This document shows positions 60,428 to 64,000 of a DNA stretch of 64,000 nt, in pieces. The notes under the pieces are model-generated. The model was not told where the DNA came from, did not search any database, and was given only the letters and a program-made list of their open reading frames with translations. The translations under genes and the position numbers were made by a program. Each line of letters opens with the position of its first letter. Positions within the stretch are counted from its first letter, which is position 1. The DNA comes from Desulforudis sp. (GTDB lineage: Bacteria > Bacillota > Desulfotomaculia > Desulfotomaculales > Desulforudaceae), in contig QZIR01000036.1 in assembly GCA_003604975.1 (NCBI GenBank), positions 1 to 64,000 on the forward strand. Direction: 5' to 3'.

Positions 60428-60463
60428 AAACACCCCTGATTTTAAACATATTCAGGGGTGTTT
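60428..60463 (-). terminator. Terminator after cheW
   Basis: AAACACCCCTGA (60428-60439) and TCAGGGGTGTTT (60452-60463) form a perfect 12-bp stem, and on the minus strand TTTTCTCT follows. Confidence 0.85.
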
Positions 60464-60495
60464 GAACGTGCTTCTAAAAAACGGTAATAATCCGT

Positions 60496-60933
60496 TTAAC
60501 TAGCCTTGGTTATTTTTGGCAGCACCTTATCCAGCTTTAACAGTAACCATAGAGCGGTGTCTTTCTTAACGACACCGCTGATGAACTCGTTGTCTTTCAT
60601 TACCGACTCCGGTTCTTCAACCTCTTCCTCACTGTAACGGCCGACCTCCTGAACCTTATCCACAATCATCCCCACCGCCGCGTCGCTATGCTCGACCACG
60701 ACTATCCGGGTATCTCTGGTTTTTTCGGTAATCGACAGGCCAAGGCGCTTGTTAAGGTTGATCACCGGAACAATGCGTCCCCGCAGGTTAATGACTCCCT
60801 CCACAAATTTATCCGTCCGTGGAACCGGTGTAACGTCGACCATCTTGATGATCTCCTGTGTATTGAGCACAGGAATAGCGTATTTCTGATTATTAAGTTG
60901 GAAGATCACCAGTTGGTTGTCATTCGCCGACAT
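60496..60933 (-). CDS. cheW: Chemotaxis coupling protein CheW
   Basis: 145 residues, single CheW domain: QLVIFQLNNQKYAIPVLNTQEIIKMVDVTPVPRTDKFVEGVINLRGRIVPVINLNKRLGL and VVEHSDAAVGMIVDKVQEV. It links chemoreceptors to CheA. GGGGAG lies 8 bases before ATG. It follows the Cache-domain chemoreceptor by 44 bases on the same strand, so the pair is probably co-transcribed and ends at the terminator. Confidence 0.93.
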   Translation of the reverse strand: MSANDNQLVIFQLNNQKYAIPVLNTQEIIKMVDVTPVPRTDKFVEGVINLRGRIVPVINLNKRLGLSITEKTRDTRIVVVEHSDAAVGMIVDKVQEVGRYSEEEVEEPESVMKDNEFISGVVKKDTALWLLLKLDKVLPKITKAS

Positions 60934-60977
60934 TGGCTGTTCTCCCCTTTCCTTGTCTGTCTTCGACCGATCCCCGG

Positions 60978-62564
60978 CTACTGCCGCTTGATCTCAAGCA
61001 CCAGTGCGTTTAAGTCGTCAGCCATCTTCGCCAATTCGTTGGCGGCAGCGGCCATCTGCTGTACGGTACTGCTGACTTCTTCAGACGAAGCCGCCAGGGA
61101 CTGTACTCCCTGTGCATTTTGTTCGGTCATCTGGGCAATTTCTCCTGCCAGTTCGGTACTTGTTTTGGCACTTTCCGTAATGTTATCGAGGGCCTGCCCG
61201 GCTTTCTTGATAATCTGGCTGCCTTCGCTAACCTCCCCGGCACCGGCCTTCATTGACTCTACGGCCTTGGCTGTATCACCCTGGATGGCCTTAACGATTT
61301 GTTCAATCTCCTTGGTCGCCTGTGAAGACTTCTCGGCCAGTTTACGCACTTCCTCCGCCACCACGGCAAAGCCGCGACCGTGCTCACCGGCCCGCGCCGC
61401 TTCAATCGCCGCGTTGAGCGCCAAAAGGTTGGTCTGGTCGGCAATGTCATTGATGACCTGGATGATCTGGCCGATCTTGGCCGACTGTTCGTTCAGGGTT
61501 TGAACCGACTGGGCGCTGGAATTGACCGTGGCCTGAATGGCGCTCATCTTGTTTATGGCCTGCTGCGCGGCCTGTCTCCCACCCTCGGCCGCGGCCTCAG
61601 CAGCCCGGGCGGCCTCGGCGGCCTGAACCACGCTGGAAGAACCCTGCTGGGCGGAGGCCGCCATCTCGCTGGTGGTGGAGGTGAGATTCTGGATAGCCGC
61701 GCTGACGTGCTCGGATGACGCCGAAATCTCCTCACTGTGTGAAGCCAGCTGCATGGCGCTGTCCTGCACGCTGGTAATCAACCCATCCAACTTCTCGGCC
61801 AGTTCGTTGAAAGCCATGGCCACAAGGTTAATCTCATCGCGATTCTTTACGGGAACACGCTGTTTCAGGTCACCTTCAGTGAGTCTACCCGCAGCGGTGG
61901 CGACGGCCTTAAGGGGTCTGATTAGAATCCGATTTGAGAAGAATACCCATGCGAGAAGCGAGAGAACCATAAGCACCAGGGCGGTGACAACCACGTTTAG
62001 ATAGGTGTCTCGGATCATTGCGTCCACGAAATCCTTGGGGGCTCCAACGTACCAGATACCGATAACCTGACCGGAAGCGTCCTTGATGGGTTCATAGGCC
62101 GTTTGGTACATGGTACCGACCACGTTCGCTTCACCGTAGTAGGGCTGGCCCTTTTTCAAGACAGTTTCGGCCACCGCGTCACTGACCTTGGTGCCCACAG
62201 CACGGGAACCATCCCCAAGCTTAACGTTGGTGGTGATCCGCGTGTCACCCAGAAAGACCGTGACGGTATCTCCCGTCAATTCCCCGATATAGTCTACAAT
62301 CGCGTAGTTCCCGTTCATGAGTACAGTACCCTTGTAGAGGTTTTCCCCGTCTACCCGCCAGGCACCCGGAATCCTCTGCTCAATAATTTCCCGCCCGGTA
62401 GCCAGGTCACCCTTGGCCTTGACTAGGGCCGCGTCCTCCGCCCCGTCAACGATCAGCCGAGTCACGGTGAACAATACCACGACTGAAAAAAGCGTGAGAA
62501 TAACCAGAAACAGGGCACCCAGCTTATATCTGATGGACATCGAACTCTTCTTTGATTCCGCCAT
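60978..62564 (-). CDS. Methyl-accepting chemotaxis protein with single Cache sensor
   Basis: 528 residues. Two membrane helices (about 12-32 and 192-212) bracket a sCache-type extracellular domain ([72 protein letters not shown]). HAMP and the MCP signalling domain ([38 protein letters not shown]) follow. Cache domains usually bind small organic ligands. ATG 62564, GGAG 10 bases upstream. Probably an operon with cheW. Confidence 0.93.
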   Translation of the reverse strand: MAESKKSSMSIRYKLGALFLVILTLFSVVVLFTVTRLIVDGAEDAALVKAKGDLATGREIIEQRIPGAWRVDGENLYKGTVLMNGNYAIVDYIGELTGDTVTVFLGDTRITTNVKLGDGSRAVGTKVSDAVAETVLKKGQPYYGEANVVGTMYQTAYEPIKDASGQVIGIWYVGAPKDFVDAMIRDTYLNVVVTALVLMVLSLLAWVFFSNRILIRPLKAVATAAGRLTEGDLKQRVPVKNRDEINLVAMAFNELAEKLDGLITSVQDSAMQLASHSEEISASSEHVSAAIQNLTSTTSEMAASAQQGSSSVVQAAEAARAAEAAAEGGRQAAQQAINKMSAIQATVNSSAQSVQTLNEQSAKIGQIIQVINDIADQTNLLALNAAIEAARAGEHGRGFAVVAEEVRKLAEKSSQATKEIEQIVKAIQGDTAKAVESMKAGAGEVSEGSQIIKKAGQALDNITESAKTSTELAGEIAQMTEQNAQGVQSLAASSEEVSSTVQQMAAAANELAKMADDLNALVLEIKRQ

Positions 62565-62719
62565 CCGTCGTCATCTCCTCCTCTTGTGTTGGACTTGCCC
62601 CCGGCCTAACCACGAGTATCCTTCAACTGCTGGGCCAAAGAGCGACATATTTATGTAATTTTATCCGACAACGTTCGACAAAAAGGAGCCACCCCCTACA
62701 TTCTAACGGTTGTAACCAT

Positions 62720-63814
62720 TTAAACTGATCGTTTCAATCCTGCAGTCAGGCGCTGCAAATCAGATGCCAGATCCGCGATTTCCTGCAGCATCGTGTTCTG
62801 TTCGGCCGTTACCGCCGCTACCGTCTGTACCCCGGCGGACATCTGTTGTGCCGCGTCGGCCATCCGGGCTGCCTCTTCCTCCAGCATCTCCACCGTCTCC
62901 GTAATGCTGGCGAAGTCTTTAACGGTGTCCAGGGTCACCTTGACCCCTTGAGCGATGGTTTTCATGTTGTTCTTCATGTTCTGATTGGCCTTCCCGGCTT
63001 CATCCTGGATCCCCCGGGCAATGCTGAGAATTTCGTCCGCGGTCTTGGACGCATTCTCGGCCAGTTTGCGTACTTCCTCAGCCACTACGGCGAAACCACG
63101 TCCGTGTTCTCCGGCCCGGGCCGCTTCGATAGCGGCATTCAGGGCCAGCATATTAGTCTGATCGGCAATATGGGTAATGTTGTCCACAAACTCCGTAATC
63201 TGTTCGGCCCGTTTGCCAAAGGCCAGTACCACCTTGGATGCCTCTGCGTTCGTGCGGTTAATATCACCCATCTGGCTGCGCGAACCAGCCATGTTTTCCT
63301 GACACTGAAGGGCCACCCCACGGGTCTTCTTTACGTTATCCGATACATCCTGGGCCAGTTCAGCCGCACTGTCCGCCGAAGACGCCATCGCATTGGCCGT
63401 GGCCGCTCCCTCGGCGGCGGTATCTCTTAACCGATTTGCCTTTTCGACAAGCAAGTTGCACGTTTGATAGATGCTTTGAATGTTATTTGTCAGTTCCTCG
63501 TCAACAGACGAACGACTAAGTAACTGACCGAGGGTGCGCCTGGCTTCACCGATCCCATCCTTGCGTTCCGCGGCCAACTCCACAAAATCGCCGACCGCGG
63601 CCTGCTTCAAGGCTGCCCCCAATTCACCGAGAACCCGTCCCACAGTAGAGACCCAGAAGAGACCCACCAGGGAAGCGATACCAATAAGGCCCGTCCCGTA
63701 CATCAGCAGCCTGGACCCGCCCTCAAAGAAGGCTCCATAGACTACGATACCCAAAGCAGGCACGGCTACAATCAACACGGCGCTATAATTCAGCGCGATC
63801 AACTTACGAAACAC
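62720..63814 (-). CDS. Chemoreceptor-like protein without extracellular sensor domain
   Basis: 364 residues from GTG 63814, 6 bases after AAAGGAGGT. Two closely spaced membrane helices (about 12-30 and 38-57) leave almost no outside loop. A HAMP-less linker and the MCP signalling domain ([49 protein letters not shown]) follow. It probably senses membrane state or internal signals, or works with other receptors. The upstream 186 bases to the window end hold no further gene that I can see. Confidence 0.85.
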   Translation of the reverse strand: MFRKLIALNYSAVLIVAVPALGIVVYGAFFEGGSRLLMYGTGLIGIASLVGLFWVSTVGRVLGELGAALKQAAVGDFVELAAERKDGIGEARRTLGQLLSRSSVDEELTNNIQSIYQTCNLLVEKANRLRDTAAEGAATANAMASSADSAAELAQDVSDNVKKTRGVALQCQENMAGSRSQMGDINRTNAEASKVVLAFGKRAEQITEFVDNITHIADQTNMLALNAAIEAARAGEHGRGFAVVAEEVRKLAENASKTADEILSIARGIQDEAGKANQNMKNNMKTIAQGVKVTLDTVKDFASITETVEMLEEEAARMADAAQQMSAGVQTVAAVTAEQNTMLQEIADLASDLQRLTAGLKRSV

Positions 63815-64000
63815 GGCCAGACCTCCTTTACGTTCGGGCGTAAATATACTAATATAATCCTTTATAACACGAAAAAGGATGAAAGCCAATATAATTGTCA
63901 TAATTTACATTAGAGATAGAATATTGAGACAGAATTCGGAAGATGATAAATCAGCCTAGGGATTCTAACTGAGGGTGCAGATGCGCTCGTCGTCGAAACG

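Overview
The window looks like a chromosomal segment of an anaerobic, probably endospore-forming Gram-positive bacterium of the Clostridia (Peptococcaceae/Desulfotomaculum-like). This is an inference from gene content: anaerobic ribonucleotide reductase (NrdD/NrdG), an FeFe hydrogenase, a Spo0E-like phosphatase, a GerMN lipoprotein, selenocysteine use, DapL-type lysine synthesis, two Feo ferrous-iron systems and YndM/YetF-type membrane proteins, with moderately high GC and strong Shine-Dalgarno (SD) sites. No rRNA or marker gene in the window fixes the species.

Layout. 1-660: end of an unidentified gene, two single-helix membrane peptides and a promoter-to-terminator structured RNA. 660-9,400: HAD phosphatase, TypA, a secreted transglutaminase, small unknown genes, YetF-like protein, Spo0E-like protein, then gltX followed on the same strand by tRNA-Gln and tRNA-Glu, and ogt. 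9,400-20,300: isochorismatase-like hydrolase, selD with an in-frame UGA (selenocysteine), Lon-like protease, P-type cation ATPase, L,D-transpeptidase, and a zur-znuC-znuB zinc operon. 20,300-32,700: FeFe hydrogenase, an ABC-2 exporter operon with its TetR regulator, a two-component system, a GerMN lipoprotein, a chemoreceptor, and a decayed PAS-GGDEF-HD-GYP signalling gene. 32,900-36,000: nrdD-nrdG with an inserted short inverted-repeat element. 36,000-42,900: two ferrous-iron uptake operons, one ending in a DtxR-family regulator, preceded by near-identical palindromes. 43,100-47,100: hydrogenase maturation protease, YibE/F protein, DUF2325 protein and LL-diaminopimelate aminotransferase.

47,200-55,350 is the most distinctive region: a 13-gene gas vesicle locus, all on the minus strand, in the order gvpO, gvpN, hsp20 (gvpH-like), a two-domain CDC48/p97-type AAA ATPase, gvpF, gvpG, gvpL, gvpJ-like, a third gvpF/L, gvpK, gvpA, a helical-repeat protein, gvpJ-like. 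gvpA has its own promoter overlapped by a palindrome of the Gram-positive LexA-box form, and is followed by a hairpin without a U-tract. The next gene encodes a small protein with three identical 18-residue amphipathic repeats, a candidate GvpC-like shell protein. I regard the CDC48 ATPase, the repeat protein and the SOS-box-like operator as the least ordinary parts of the window.

55,500-64,000: MFS transporter, small membrane and regulatory genes (including Rrf2), a fragment of a TRAP-type permease carrying a ten-base G tract, then cheW and two chemoreceptors. Several genes have non-ATG starts; two of them (the P-type ATPase and the 4HB chemoreceptor) appear to start at CTG with well-placed SD sequences.
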